NCBI GenBank assembly: GCA_025408425.1
Contig: JANXYX010000014.1
Coordinates: 1-64,000 of the forward strand
DNA: 64,000 nucleotides
Direction of reading: 5' to 3'
DNA from: Granulicella sp.
Lineage (GTDB): Bacteria; Acidobacteriota; Terriglobia; Terriglobales; Acidobacteriaceae
The notes under the pieces are model-generated. The model was not told where the DNA came from and did not search any database. It saw only the letters and a program-made list of their open reading frames with translations. Numbering within the stretch: position 1 is the first letter of the stretch; each line of letters begins with the position of its first letter. Made by a program: the position numbers and the translations under genes. Of the stretch, positions 1 to 9,717 are shown in pieces.

Positions 1-532
1 GGGGATTAGAATCCCTGTCTCGCGTACGAGTTTTCCCAGAAGACCGTGTAGTCGAGCTTTATCCGGCGACGCATCCGCACCTCGATCATGGCTACGCGGT
101 CACGAGTCATTCCAGCCACCAGCCCGCTTTGACCCGGTACCGGGCCACGCACCGTTAGGTACTTGCACTTGCAGACGAACGTATGCAACCCTCCTCCATC
201 TCCTTCATAGCACTGCACTAACTCTTTCAACGGCACAGAAGTTCGGGCGCGCCACCCCCACTGTAGACGAGATAAACCCGTGATGGTGTTGAAACTCTCG
301 ATTCATCCGCGAGGAGGCAATTCCGTGCATAAGCCACAAACCGGAAAATTGCAGATTGCCCTACACAGTTCCTGCACAGGACAAAAATTGCCTATTATCT
401 GCTTTTGAAAGAGTTTGATGCGAAATTCTTCTCACCCGCGAAGGATGACAACTAAAGAACAAGGGCAGAAGCAGGTCCTCCGCTTCGCGAAGGATGACAA
501 TTTCAGTGGTGGCGCGTTCCAGATGGCGCATT
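1..532. other. Intergenic stretch without a convincing gene
   Basis: No coding region here has a convincing start and ribosome binding site. The only sizeable frame, on the minus strand at 6-236, begins at a GTG without a Shine-Dalgarno and matches no family I recognise. The string cgcgaaggatgacaa occurs twice (about 436-450 and 486-500), suggesting a dispersed intergenic repeat fragment. I see no tRNA or terminator. Confidence 0.4.
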
Positions 533-724
533 TTAGACGGCGCGGAGGACTCGGGCGGGGAGGAGGAAGATGGCGGTGACGATGGCGAATGCTCCGGTGA
601 CGGCGATGCCGACGAGGCGGAAGGGTAGCAGGATGAGCCAGATGATGGGATAGAGGAAGAGGGCCGCGAGGGCGAGGGGCCAGCAGATGACGAGGAGGAT
701 GCAGAAGAGGAGGAATTTGACCAT
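533..724 (-). CDS. Small hydrophobic membrane protein, unknown function
   Basis: This 63-residue protein is almost entirely hydrophobic, with two or three closely spaced membrane segments and a short basic C-terminus (PARVLRAV). The ATG at 724 is preceded on the minus strand by GGAG at 7 nt, which supports a real start. It is divergent from the DUF429-like gene at 798, with about 70 bp between them. Nothing in it suggests an enzyme or binding motif. The call as a real gene rests on the ribosome binding site and the coherent hydrophobic pattern. Confidence 0.55.
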   Translation of the reverse strand: MVKFLLFCILLVICWPLALAALFLYPIIWLILLPFRLVGIAVTGAFAIVTAIFLLPARVLRAV

Positions 725-797
725 GGTGTTTCTCCTTGCGCGCGGCTTGTTGGCGGCGGCTGTAGTTGGATTACGTTGAGAGAGTGGGGGAGGTTCC

Positions 798-1703
798 GTG
801 GCTTTTGAGATGGAGCGGGTGGTGGCGGTGGACTGGTCTGGCGATAAGGGGCCGGGGCAGCGGAAGAAGATCTGGGCTGGGGTCTGGACTGCTGCGGGTG
901 GTGGGGTTCGGCTGGAGAGTGGGCGGACGCGGGAGGAGTTGGTGGGATGGCTGGTGGAGTTGGGGAAGGAGACTCCGCGGATGGTGGTGGGGGTGGACTT
1001 TTGTTTCAGCTATCCGGCGTGGTTTCTGGAGGAGCATGGTGCGGGGACGGCTCCGGAGTTTTGGGAGATTGTGGTGGAGCATGGGGAGCGGTGGCTGGGG
1101 AAAGAGTGCGAGGATGCCAGGTTCTGGGGACGGATGGGGAGCAGGCGGACGGGGAAGAAGCCAGCGGAGTTCTGTGGGGAGCGTGGGCATCGGATGCTGC
1201 GGCGGGCAGATGAGGCTTGTAAGGTGCAGGCGAAGATCGTGGACCCGGAGCAGGCGGCGAAGGTGAAGGGGATTGCGCCGAAGTCGCCGTTTCAGATTGG
1301 CGGGGCGGGGGCGGTGGGTACGGGGACGCTGCGGGGGATTCCGATGCTGGAGCGGTTGCATGGGGCGGGGTTTCGGGTGTGGCCGTTTGATGCGCCGGGG
1401 CTGGTGGGGAAGGCTCCGAAGCCGCTGCTGGTGGAGATCTATCCGAGGCTGCTGACGGGGGAGGTGAAGAAGAGTAATGAGGGGGCGCGGAGGGAGTACT
1501 TGAAGGCGAGGGTGGTGGCGGATGCGGCTTACAAGAGGCTGGGGAAGGAGGTGCTGGACAAGGCGCGGGGAAGCGAGGATGCTTTTGATGCACTGGTTTC
1601 GGTAATGATGATGGTGGAACGGCGAGCGAGTTTTTTGCAGCTGAGGCAGGCTCGGGATCGGGTGACGTTGCTGGAAGGGGCGGTGTGGGGAGCGGGGGAG
1701 TGA
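798..1703 (+). CDS. DUF429-like protein (predicted RNase H-fold nuclease)
   Basis: A 301-residue protein resembling the DUF429 family, predicted to have an RNase H-like fold; no reaction is established for this group. Visible features are an N-terminal VVAVDWSGDKG strand with the first conserved Asp, a second acidic strand VVGVDFCFSYP near residue 75, a conserved EIYPRLLTG near residue 215, and a C-terminal SEDAFDALVSV that would carry the last acidic residue. The GTG start at 798 is preceded by GGGGGAGG at a good distance. The stop overlaps the next gene in a TGATG arrangement, so the two are probably translated together. Assignment is from motif recall and the function is unknown. Confidence 0.65.
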   Translation: MAFEMERVVAVDWSGDKGPGQRKKIWAGVWTAAGGGVRLESGRTREELVGWLVELGKETPRMVVGVDFCFSYPAWFLEEHGAGTAPEFWEIVVEHGERWLGKECEDARFWGRMGSRRTGKKPAEFCGERGHRMLRRADEACKVQAKIVDPEQAAKVKGIAPKSPFQIGGAGAVGTGTLRGIPMLERLHGAGFRVWPFDAPGLVGKAPKPLLVEIYPRLLTGEVKKSNEGARREYLKARVVADAAYKRLGKEVLDKARGSEDAFDALVSVMMMVERRASFLQLRQARDRVTLLEGAVWGAGE

Positions 1704-2293
1704 TGGTGGAACGGCTGAAGCGATGGATTCCGTGGGGGCTGGTTGGGATGCGGGTGCTGGGGTGTCCGCTGATGGTGGTGGGGGGTGGGCGTGGCTGGGC
1801 GGGTGGGTGGCTGGGGATGATTGTGGCGGTGGCACTGGTGTCGGATATCTACGATGGAGTGCTGGCGCGGCGGTGGGGTGGGGAGACGGCGAGGCTGCGG
1901 GTTTCGGACTCGATCGCGGATACGATTTTCTATCTGGGGGTGGCTGCGGCGCTGTGGCTGCGGCAGCCGGAGGTGTTACAAGGGAACTCACGGATGTTTT
2001 TGGGGCTGCTGGGGTTGGAGGGGGCGCGGTATGTTTTTGATCTGTTGAAGTACCGGAAGACGGCAAGCTACCACTCGTACATGGCGAAGGGGTGGGGGAT
2101 GGTGATTGCGGTGGCGGTGATTGGAGTGCTGAGCTTTGGCGGGCTGCGGTGGATGATTGGAGTGGCGATTGGGTTGGGGATCGTGGTGAATCTGGAAGGG
2201 CTGGCGATGAGCTTGATGCTGCCGAAGTGGAAGAACGATGTGAAGACGCTGGGGCGGGCGTGGGAGCTTCGGAAGAGGATGCTGGCGGAGTAG
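1703..2293 (+). CDS. CDP-alcohol phosphatidyltransferase family protein
   Basis: An integral-membrane CDP-alcohol phosphotransferase of 196 residues; the family joins a CDP-linked lipid to an alcohol to make phospholipid. The signature is visible as DIYDGVLAR, then DSIAD, placing the four metal-binding Asp residues of the D-x2-DG-x2-AR-x8-G-x3-D-x3-D pattern. The second glycine of that pattern appears to be leucine here, a departure that may indicate a divergent substrate. I chose the ATG at 1703, which overlaps the previous stop and has GGGGGAG upstream, over an in-frame GTG at 1685. The alcohol substrate cannot be read from the sequence. Confidence 0.75.
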   Translation: MVERLKRWIPWGLVGMRVLGCPLMVVGGGRGWAGGWLGMIVAVALVSDIYDGVLARRWGGETARLRVSDSIADTIFYLGVAAALWLRQPEVLQGNSRMFLGLLGLEGARYVFDLLKYRKTASYHSYMAKGWGMVIAVAVIGVLSFGGLRWMIGVAIGLGIVVNLEGLAMSLMLPKWKNDVKTLGRAWELRKRMLAE

Positions 2294-2315
2294 GCCCGTA
2301 CCGCTGATAAACTTA

Positions 2316-5030
2316 ATGCTTATGACTAATCGTTCGGGCGGGCAGATTCGAGAAGACTTTTTGCGGTTTTTTGAGGGTAAGGGGCATCGTCGTGTGCACT
2401 CTTCTTCGCTGGTGCCGGCGAATGATCCTACGCTGCTGTTTACGAACGCTGGGATGAATCAGTTTAAGGACGTTTTTCTGGGTGCGGAGAAGCGGGATTA
2501 CACGCGTGCGGCGAGCAGCCAGAAGTGCGTGCGTGCAGGTGGGAAGCACAATGATCTGGAGAATGTCGGGTTTACGCGGCGGCACCATACGTTTTTTGAG
2601 ATGCTGGGGAATTTCTCGTTTGGCGACTACTTCAAGAAAGATGCGATTGCGTATGCGTGGGAGTTGCTGACGAGTCCGGAGTGGTTCGGGATTGATCAGG
2701 CTCGGCTTTATGTGACGATTTTTGAGGGGAATGATGCTGTGCCTCGGGATGAGGAGGCGGCTGGGCATTGGCTTGAGGTTGGAGTTCCTGCGGAGCGGAT
2801 CTTTGCGATGGGGGCGGCGGACAACTTCTGGGCGATGGGGGATACGGGGCCTTGTGGGCCTTGCAGCGAGATCTATTACGACCTGGGAGTGGGGGCGAGT
2901 GAGACGGGTGAGGATCTGCCGTTTCCGCAGGATGAGCAGCGGTATGTCGAGATCTGGAACCTGGTGTTTATGCAGTTTGACCGCGGTAGCGACGGGGTAT
3001 TGATTCCGCTGCCGAAGCCCTCGATTGATACGGGGATGGGGTTGGAGCGGGTGGCGGCGGTGCTGCAGGGAGTGATGAGTAACTATCAGACGGATTTGTT
3101 TACTCCGCTGATTGCGAGGGCTGCGGAGTTGACGGGCTTTAAGGAGCTGACAGCTGCTGAGGCGAGTGTGAGTGACGCGAAGGGAGCGGCGAGCCTGCGG
3201 ATTATTGCTGATCATGCCCGGGCGGCTACTTTCTTGATTTCGGATGGAGTGAATCCGGCGAACGAGGGGCGGGGGTATGTGCTGCGGAAGATTCTGCGGC
3301 GTGGGATTCGGCATGGACGGCTGCTGGGGCAGGAGAGGCCGTTTATGCATGAGATGGTTTTTGCGGTGCGGGATGAGATGCAGGTGGCTTATCCGGAGTT
3401 GAAGGAGACTGCGGAGCGGGTGAGCAAGGTGGTGCTGGCGGAGGAGCAGCAGTTTGCCCGGACGCTGGAGCTTGGACTGAAGCAGATGAACGAAGAGACG
3501 CTGCGGTCTGGCATGCTGGCGTTCCGGTTGTACGAGACGTTTGGGATGCCGCTGGACTTTATGGTGGATGCTGCGCGGGATGCGGGTATTGAGTTTGATA
3601 TGGCTGGGTTTGAGGCTGCGAAGGAGGAGGAGCAGGCGCGGGCTCGGGCTAGTTGGAAGGGTGGGTCGCAGAAGTCGGCGGCGCCGGTTTATCGCGAGTT
3701 GGCGAAGACTGATTTTGAGGGGTACTCGGCGCTGCGGGTGGATGGGGCGAAGGTGCTGGCGTTGGTGAAGGATGGCGTTGGGGTTCCGGAGCTTCGCGGG
3801 GGTGAGCAGGGTGAGGTGGTGCTGGATGCTACGAGTTTCTATGCGGACTCGGGCGGGCAGGTGGGGGATGTGGGTTGGTTGTACTCGGGTGATCACAACT
3901 CGGTGGTGGCAGAGGTGCGTGGATGCACGAAGCCGGTGCAGGGAGTGTTTGCGCATAAGGTGAGGGCGAGCCGGACGATTGCGGTGGGCGATACCTTGGA
4001 CACGGTGGTGGATGAGGAGAACCGGCGGGCTACGGAGCGGAACCATACGGGGACGCATCTGCTGCATGCTGCGTTGCGTGAGGTGTTGGGGACGCATGTG
4101 AAGCAGGCAGGCAGCCTGGTGGATGCGACTCGGCTGCGGTTCGACTTCTCGCACTTTACGGGTGTTGCGGAGGAGGAGTTGCAGGAGATTGAGACGATCG
4201 TGAACCAGCAGGTGCTGGCGAATACGAAGGTGCAGACGATGGTGGATGTGCCGATCGATGTGGCAGTGAATGAGCTGGGTGCGATGGCTCTGTTTGGCGA
4301 GAAGTATGGCGAGCGGGTGCGGGTGGTGAAGATTGGGGACTTCTCGACGGAGCTGTGTGGCGGTACGCATACGGGTGCGACGGGCGAGATTGGGCTGATC
4401 AAGCTGGTGGGTGAGGGCAGCGTGTCGAGCGGCGTGCGTCGGGTGGAGGCGGTGAGCGGGATTCAGTCGTTGAATCTATCGCGCCTGAACTATGCGACTG
4501 CTGAGATGGCAAAGCGGCTCGTTGGAAATTTTGTCATTGATAGCGATGAACAGAATGATTCGAAGCGTCTGGCCAAGGCGCTTGAAAGAAAGTTTGATGA
4601 GCAGGAAGAGGAGATGAAGAAACTGCGACGAGAACTCGATCAGGTGCGCATGAAGGCGGCTTCATCTTTGGTTGCGGATGCTGCGGCATCGGCTGTCGAG
4701 GTAAAGGGCGTGAAGGTGTTTGCGCAACGGGTGGATGGGATTGAGAAGGCGCAGATGCGGGAGTTGGTAGATCAGTTGCGCGGCAAACTAGGGAGTGGTG
4801 TTGTCATTTTAGGGGCTGCAGTAGACGGTAAGGTTTCGCTGATTGTGGGCGTCACGAAGGATCTGACGGCGAAGCTGCAGGCCGGGAAGATTGTGGGGAC
4901 GCTGGCTGGGCTGGTTGGAGGCAAGGGTGGCGGGCGGCCTGATCTGGCGGAGGCTGGTGGGAGTGATGTTGGGGCTTTGGATGGAGCGCTGGCTAAGGCT
5001 GTGAGTGTTGTGGAGGGTTTGCTGGGGTAG
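2316..5030 (+). CDS. alaS: Alanyl-tRNA synthetase
   Basis: Class II synthetase charging tRNA-Ala in the cytoplasm. The 904-residue length is normal. The N-terminal catalytic core starts [14 protein letters not shown] and contains [12 protein letters not shown] and [19 protein letters not shown]. The editing domain shows HTGTH at residues 577-581 and CGGTH at 681-685, the four zinc ligands of the mischarged Ser/Gly-tRNA clearance site. A coiled-coil stretch around residues 755-785 leads to a glycine-rich DHHA1 tail ([15 protein letters not shown]). An in-frame ATG two codons downstream (2322) is an equally plausible start. It lies 22 bp after the phosphatidyltransferase gene. Confidence 0.97.
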   Translation: MLMTNRSGGQIREDFLRFFEGKGHRRVHSSSLVPANDPTLLFTNAGMNQFKDVFLGAEKRDYTRAASSQKCVRAGGKHNDLENVGFTRRHHTFFEMLGNFSFGDYFKKDAIAYAWELLTSPEWFGIDQARLYVTIFEGNDAVPRDEEAAGHWLEVGVPAERIFAMGAADNFWAMGDTGPCGPCSEIYYDLGVGASETGEDLPFPQDEQRYVEIWNLVFMQFDRGSDGVLIPLPKPSIDTGMGLERVAAVLQGVMSNYQTDLFTPLIARAAELTGFKELTAAEASVSDAKGAASLRIIADHARAATFLISDGVNPANEGRGYVLRKILRRGIRHGRLLGQERPFMHEMVFAVRDEMQVAYPELKETAERVSKVVLAEEQQFARTLELGLKQMNEETLRSGMLAFRLYETFGMPLDFMVDAARDAGIEFDMAGFEAAKEEEQARARASWKGGSQKSAAPVYRELAKTDFEGYSALRVDGAKVLALVKDGVGVPELRGGEQGEVVLDATSFYADSGGQVGDVGWLYSGDHNSVVAEVRGCTKPVQGVFAHKVRASRTIAVGDTLDTVVDEENRRATERNHTGTHLLHAALREVLGTHVKQAGSLVDATRLRFDFSHFTGVAEEELQEIETIVNQQVLANTKVQTMVDVPIDVAVNELGAMALFGEKYGERVRVVKIGDFSTELCGGTHTGATGEIGLIKLVGEGSVSSGVRRVEAVSGIQSLNLSRLNYATAEMAKRLVGNFVIDSDEQNDSKRLAKALERKFDEQEEEMKKLRRELDQVRMKAASSLVADAAASAVEVKGVKVFAQRVDGIEKAQMRELVDQLRGKLGSGVVILGAAVDGKVSLIVGVTKDLTAKLQAGKIVGTLAGLVGGKGGGRPDLAEAGGSDVGALDGALAKAVSVVEGLLG

Positions 5031-5224
5031 GGTTTGTGGTGGGTGCGAGCGTTGCGGGTGATGGGAGAGAGTGCGGTCGCGCTTTGCGCGATGCTCACTC
5101 ATGCGATGAAGCCGCATGAATGGGGCACCCGGATTTGTGTGGGTTCGAGGGTGGGGGTATCGGGGGGAGTACCGGGCTTCTTTTTGCGGGCGGTGAGGGT
5201 TGCAGTCTCTTAAACTGAGGCTGC

Positions 5225-7699
5225 ATGGTTTTGCGCAATTCAGTGCGGGGTAAATGGCTGCGATGTGTAGGTTGCGCGGCGATGGTGTGCGGCTGCGTGT
5301 TGTTGCAGGTTGATAGGGCTGGTGGTGCGAGCAAGACGGGGGCGAAGGCTGCGACGCGGCGAGTGGAGTTGTCGCCTTGGGAGTTGGCGGAGCGGGGGCG
5401 GGAGACGCTGGAGGCGATTCATGAGGAGAGCCGGACGAAGACGGACTATGCGCTGGCGCTGGATGGATTTCGAGCGGTGTATCACGAGACTCCACAGGAT
5501 GTGCATGCTCCGGGAGCGGTGAATGCGGTGGCGGAGTTGCTGGCGGCGCAGGGGCGGACGCTACATGACGCGAAGAGTTTGAAGGCTGCAGTGGGGCAGT
5601 ATGAGTTTTTGCGGACGCAGTATCCGGGGAGTTCGCTGCGTGTGGGTGCGTTGCTGGCGGAGGCGCAGATCTATGCAAATGATCTGGGCGATGCGGCGAT
5701 GGCGAAGGAGAAGTATGCGCTGCTGGTGAAGCAGTATCCGGGGAGTGGACTGGCGGAGGAGGCGCGGGCTGGGCTGGCGGCGCTGGAGGGTAAGGGGTCT
5801 GCTGCGAAGACGCAGGAGGCGGGGCTGAGTGAGAAGACTGGGGCGGGAGCAGGGTCTGGAGCTGCTTCGGGACCGGCGCGGAATTTGATTGGGCTTTCGG
5901 ATGCCGGGCCAGGTAAGGCTGCGGCGAGTGATGCGGCGGCTGGTTCGAGTGTGCTGGGAGCCAGTACGCTGGGCGCGATGCCGGTGACGCATGGGATGGT
6001 TCCGGTGGCTGGTGGTTCGGTGTCAAGCGGAGTGGTTGATTCGCGTCCGGCGGAGTTAGAGCGGCGTGGGACAGGGGCTGCGACGGATGCTGGGTTGGGG
6101 CAGTCTTCTGGTGCGGGGAGTGCGGTGACGACTGCTGGCTCGGTGGCACATGAGGCGGGTTCGATTACGCATGAGGCTGGGCGGAGTGGGGCTCGGCGGC
6201 ATGGCGGGTTGTCGCAGGTGACGGGGATTCGGCACTGGTCGACGCCTACTTATACGCGGGTGGCGATCGATCTGGGCGACGATGTGCAGTATGAGGCGGC
6301 GCGGGTTCCGCATCCGGACCGGATCTATTTTGATCTGCATGGGACGCAGTTGGCTCGGGAGTTGGTGGGGAAGAGTTTTGCGGTGACGGACGATGGGTTT
6401 CTGAAGAAGATTCGAGCGGCACAGTTCTCGGACGATGTGACGCGGGTGGTGCTGGATGTGAATGATGTGACGGAGTATTCGGCGTTTCTGCTGCCGAATC
6501 CTTACCGGCTGATTATTGATATTCATGGCGGGACGAAAGAGCAGGCGATAACGGCGCAGAGTGTTGCGGGGCAGAGCGTTGCGGGTGCGGTGGCTGGTTT
6601 GGGTAAGGAGCAGGCGGGAGTGGTGGAGGAGGTTCCGGCGCCGAGGGTGGCAGCAACGGTGAAGGCGACGCAGGCGCGGCCGGTGCCGAATACGATTTCG
6701 ACAAAGGGTGGGGCGAATACGTCGGAGATCGCTTCACTGAGCGCGCAGCCAGGGAAGGTGGAGGCGACGAGTATGCCGACGTCGCAGCCGATCTCTGCTG
6801 TGGTGAAGGACAAGGCCACTTCAACGGATTTTGTTGGGGCTGCGAGTGCTGGTGTTGCGACAGGGACGAGTTTGAACCGGCGGACGAAGAAGGGGCGCGC
6901 GGGCAGGACGGATGATTCAGGTGCGGTTCCGGCTCGTGCCGCGGTGCCGACGGCGGATGGGCAGACTTCGCTGGTGCGGGCGCTGGGGTTGAAGATTGGG
7001 CGGATCGTGATTGATGCGGGGCATGGAGGGCATGACTCGGGAACGCTGGGAGTGGACGGGATCGAAGAGAAGGATGTGGTGCTGGATGTGGCGCTGCGAC
7101 TAGGCAAGGTGCTGCATGACCGGCTGGGCGCGGAGGTGGTGTATACGCGTTCGGACGATACGTTTATCCCGCTGGAGACGCGGACAGCGATTGCGAACAA
7201 GGCGCAGGCGGATTTATTTCTGTCGATCCATGCGAACTCTTCGAGCGACGCGACGGCTCGCGGGGTGGAGACTTACTACCTGAACTTTACGTCTTCGCCG
7301 GATGCGCTGGAGACGGCGGCGAGAGAGAATGCGGTGTCGGACCAGTCGATCCATCAGTTGAGCGACCTGGTGAAGAAGATTGCGCTGAAGGACAAGATCT
7401 CGGAGTCGCGGGAGTTTGCAGGGGATGTGGAGGAGAGCTTGTATGGGGGCCTGCAGCGGGGGAATGTGGGGCTGAAGAATCGTGGGGTGAAGAAGGCTCC
7501 GTTTGTGGTGCTGATTGGGGCGAATATGCCTTCGATCCTGGCGGAGATTTCGTTTGTGACGAACCCTAAGGATGCGAACCAGTTGCAGCAGCCGGAGTAC
7601 CGGCAGCGGGTGGCGGAGAGTCTGTATAAAGGTGTGGCAAAGTACGCGGGTGGGTTGAGTGGGGTGCGGGGGAGTACGGAGCGGGCTGGCTTGAAGTAG
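5225..7699 (+). CDS. N-acetylmuramoyl-L-alanine amidase with TPR and AMIN domains
   Basis: Periplasmic zinc amidase that cuts the amide bond between muramic acid and the stem peptide, used in daughter-cell separation. After a signal peptide (cleavage near residue 36) come TPR-like helices (about 50-190), a low-complexity Ala/Gly/Ser-rich linker, an AMIN domain (about 335-435; envelope/peptidoglycan targeting), another linker, and a C-terminal Amidase_3 domain (about 590-815). Zinc and catalytic residues are visible: H600 (HGGHDSG), E614/E615, H669 (SIHANS) and E774 (LAEISF). At 824 residues it is about twice the length of E. coli AmiC, owing to the TPR region and linkers. Start is the ATG at 5225. 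Confidence 0.92.
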   Translation: MVLRNSVRGKWLRCVGCAAMVCGCVLLQVDRAGGASKTGAKAATRRVELSPWELAERGRETLEAIHEESRTKTDYALALDGFRAVYHETPQDVHAPGAVNAVAELLAAQGRTLHDAKSLKAAVGQYEFLRTQYPGSSLRVGALLAEAQIYANDLGDAAMAKEKYALLVKQYPGSGLAEEARAGLAALEGKGSAAKTQEAGLSEKTGAGAGSGAASGPARNLIGLSDAGPGKAAASDAAAGSSVLGASTLGAMPVTHGMVPVAGGSVSSGVVDSRPAELERRGTGAATDAGLGQSSGAGSAVTTAGSVAHEAGSITHEAGRSGARRHGGLSQVTGIRHWSTPTYTRVAIDLGDDVQYEAARVPHPDRIYFDLHGTQLARELVGKSFAVTDDGFLKKIRAAQFSDDVTRVVLDVNDVTEYSAFLLPNPYRLIIDIHGGTKEQAITAQSVAGQSVAGAVAGLGKEQAGVVEEVPAPRVAATVKATQARPVPNTISTKGGANTSEIASLSAQPGKVEATSMPTSQPISAVVKDKATSTDFVGAASAGVATGTSLNRRTKKGRAGRTDDSGAVPARAAVPTADGQTSLVRALGLKIGRIVIDAGHGGHDSGTLGVDGIEEKDVVLDVALRLGKVLHDRLGAEVVYTRSDDTFIPLETRTAIANKAQADLFLSIHANSSSDATARGVETYYLNFTSSPDALETAARENAVSDQSIHQLSDLVKKIALKDKISESREFAGDVEESLYGGLQRGNVGLKNRGVKKAPFVVLIGANMPSILAEISFVTNPKDANQLQQPEYRQRVAESLYKGVAKYAGGLSGVRGSTERAGLK

Positions 7700-7765
7700 C
7701 GGGATGGGGGCTTCGCTTACGAATCGGTGGTGGTGTAGTCTGACCGATAGTAGGGGCGGGTTTCG

Positions 7766-8932
7766 ATGGATAAGAACTATTTTAGATTTCGAGTGGTGGC
7801 ACGGTGTGTGTTTTCGCTGTGCCTGGTTGGAGTGGCGTTTGGGCAAGAGGCGAAGACTTCGCTGGTGTTGCCTCCAGCGCCGTTGTTGCCGGCGAAGTTT
7901 GGCGCCTGGCAGATGAATGGGGCTGCGACGACGGGCAATGATGGCGCGCAGGTGGATGGGGCGAATACTGCGGCTCTGAAAGAGTTTGGGATCGACCGGT
8001 TTTCGGTGGCGACGTATGCTCGCGAGCGTGGTTCGGGTTCCGTTGAAGTGAAGGCGTTGCAGTTTGGGGATGCGACGGGAGCGGCTGGGGCGTTTACGTT
8101 CTATCGGAAGCCAGAGTTGCGTGGTTTGGCTGCGGGGCAGAAGCTGGGTGCGAGTGCGGCAATTTCGACGGATGAGGCGCTGTTCTGGAGTGGGACTACG
8201 CTGGTGATTGCGAGGGTGACGCAGGGGCGTGCGGCGCTGGCAACGGAGTTGAAGGAGCTGGAGGTGGCGCTGCCGAAGATTGGTGGGCCGAAGGGTGCGG
8301 CTCCGCTGCTGCCGACGCTGGTTCCGGTGAAGGGGCTGGAACAGGGGAGTGTGCGGTATGCGCTGGGGCCGGTGAGCTATGCGGCTGAGGGTGGAGTGCT
8401 GCCAGCGGAGATATTGGGTTGGGATAAGAGCGGTGAGGTGGTGACGGCGAAGTACTCGGGGGGCGGGGTGTTGACGCTGCTGCTTTATCCGACTCCGCAG
8501 ATTGCGGGAGAGCGGGGGCGGGCGATTGAGGCAGCGATGAATGCCGATCGTTCCAAGTACGGGACGGTGAAACTGCGGCGAGAGGGGCCGATGCTGGTGT
8601 TGGCATCGGGAGGGTTTGCGCCGGTGGCGGAGAAGGAGCTGGTGGAGGCGATTCATCTGCCGGTGCAGCTGACGTGGGACAAGAAGATGCCGCTGGAGTT
8701 TCATGCGGAGGTTCAGAAGACTTATAGCCTGTTGACGAGCATCATGGTGTTCTGCGGAGTTGGGGCGCTCGGGGCGATTATCCTGGGGCTGTTTCTGGGC
8801 TTTGGGCGGGCGACTGTGCGGGTGTGGATGGGCAAACCGGCGGCGAGTGAGCCGGAGTTTCTGCGGATCGATCTGCGGGGGCAGACGGCTCCGATTCATC
8901 TGGATGGGCCTGAGGCAGGGACGCAGGGGTAG
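7766..8932 (+). CDS. Secreted, C-terminally membrane-anchored protein (DUF6599-like)
   Basis: 388 residues. An N-terminal signal peptide (to about residue 26, AFGQ) is followed by a soluble domain and a single membrane segment near residues 325-350 with a short cytoplasmic tail. It resembles a family of acidobacterial proteins I recall as DUF6599, whose function is not established. The conserved look is in the first half (FGAWQMNG, ALFWSGTTLVIARV). It follows the amidase by 66 bp on the same strand, so an envelope-related role is possible but unproven. Confidence 0.6.
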   Translation: MDKNYFRFRVVARCVFSLCLVGVAFGQEAKTSLVLPPAPLLPAKFGAWQMNGAATTGNDGAQVDGANTAALKEFGIDRFSVATYARERGSGSVEVKALQFGDATGAAGAFTFYRKPELRGLAAGQKLGASAAISTDEALFWSGTTLVIARVTQGRAALATELKELEVALPKIGGPKGAAPLLPTLVPVKGLEQGSVRYALGPVSYAAEGGVLPAEILGWDKSGEVVTAKYSGGGVLTLLLYPTPQIAGERGRAIEAAMNADRSKYGTVKLRREGPMLVLASGGFAPVAEKELVEAIHLPVQLTWDKKMPLEFHAEVQKTYSLLTSIMVFCGVGALGAIILGLFLGFGRATVRVWMGKPAASEPEFLRIDLRGQTAPIHLDGPEAGTQG

Positions 8933-9141
8933 GTTTGCGGGCTGTCTGGGGGTGATCTGGTGGTCTTTTTGTGCACTGAGGATGGTGCAGATGGAAAGCT
9001 AAGCCGCTCATTCGATAGTGCTTCAAATGCCGGCGGGGCCATGGAAAGCGAACATATAGCGAACGCGTGGATGGGTGTTGTCAGAAGTGTAACCCCGTAA
9101 CTAACTCCTAAATAATGACTTATGTCGGACGAGATTAGTCC

Positions 9142-9170
9142 TTGACACCTGATTTTGCCAAACTTAGTAT
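9142..9170 (+). promoter_or_regulatory. Near-consensus sigma-70 promoter
   Basis: TTGACA at 9142-9147 and TAGTAT at 9165-9170 are separated by exactly 17 bp. The -35 box is a perfect consensus and the -10 box matches five of six positions. No protein-coding gene with a good start follows. Initiation near 9177 would produce the short transcript ending at the terminator at 9223-9262. Confidence 0.6.
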
Positions 9171-9176
9171 TTCGCC

Positions 9177-9262
9177 AGAAAGTTCTAATGGCTTTGCCTC
9201 CGTTGGAGCTATTCTCCCTAAAGAAGAGGCCACCCTGTTGCCGGGTGGCCTCTTCGCTTTTT
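9177..9262 (+). ncRNA. Candidate small RNA of about 85 nt
   Basis: The segment lies between a strong promoter (9142-9170) and a perfect 13-bp intrinsic terminator (9223-9262). This is the layout of an independent small-RNA gene. Before the terminator it contains a C/T-rich single-stranded patch, gcctccgttggagc, which can form a small ctcc/ggag hairpin. An overlapping open frame from 9155 starts upstream of the predicted transcript and has no ribosome binding site, so I do not call it a protein. I do not recognise a known RNA family. Confidence 0.4.
9223..9262 (+). terminator. Intrinsic terminator, 13-bp stem
   Basis: gaagaggccaccc (9223-9235) pairs perfectly with gggtggcctcttc (9243-9255) across a 7-nt loop, followed by gcttttt. 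This is a textbook rho-independent terminator reading left to right. Confidence 0.85.
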
Positions 9263-9419
9263 GTGGGGGATTTTGGATGGGCTTGTTGGGTTGTGAACCG
9301 TTTTGGGAACGGTGCTGAGAATGTGAGCGTGAGCGGATGTTGTCGCAGGTGAAGGAGGCCGATAGGGAGAGTGTCTGAGAGGGATCAGGGATGCTGCTCT
9401 CGGGCGCGGAGGTCTTCCC

Positions 9420-9518
9420 ATGCTGCAGCTTTCTATTTTGGTGTTTGCGGTGATTTTCATCCTGGGACCAGCGTTGCTGGCGTGTCGAGTCGATTTGAAT
9501 CGTCGCGATAACGAGTGA
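9420..9518 (+). CDS. Tiny single-span membrane protein (32 aa)
   Basis: An open frame of 32 codons, too short for usual gene calling. The ATG at 9420 is preceded by GGAGG at 9408-9412, a 7-nt spacing. The product has a hydrophobic helix (LSILVFAVIFILGPALLA) followed by a charged tail ending NRRDNE. The ribosome binding site and the single clean membrane helix argue for expression. No function can be assigned. It precedes the two PExPT mini-proteins by about 200 bp. Confidence 0.4.
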   Translation: MLQLSILVFAVIFILGPALLACRVDLNRRDNE

Positions 9519-9717
9519 GGGGTCTGCGTGCCGGTGGTGACATGGCGCGTGGATGGTAAGCGCTGTGCAGGCTGCAGCAGCAGGCATGGCATGTTGGCAG
9601 AACTGGTTAGGGTAGTAGCACTGGTGATGACCCCTGATCGAATCGAGCGGGGGAACGCAATATACTTGGGCAACGATCTAATCGGCACCAATGCGCCGTT
9701 TCTCGAAAGGGAGCAAC

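Noticed and set aside
6-236. 76-codon minus-strand frame with CKCKY motif
   Set aside because: GTG start without Shine-Dalgarno and no recognisable family. It could be a fragment, but I cannot support it.
771-8899. Long open frames opposite the DUF429, alaS, amidase and DUF6599 genes (up to 685 codons)
   Set aside because: They are Pro/Arg/His/Ser-rich antisense shadows produced by very G-rich coding strands. None has family similarity or a ribosome binding site, and the opposite strand encodes clear conserved proteins.
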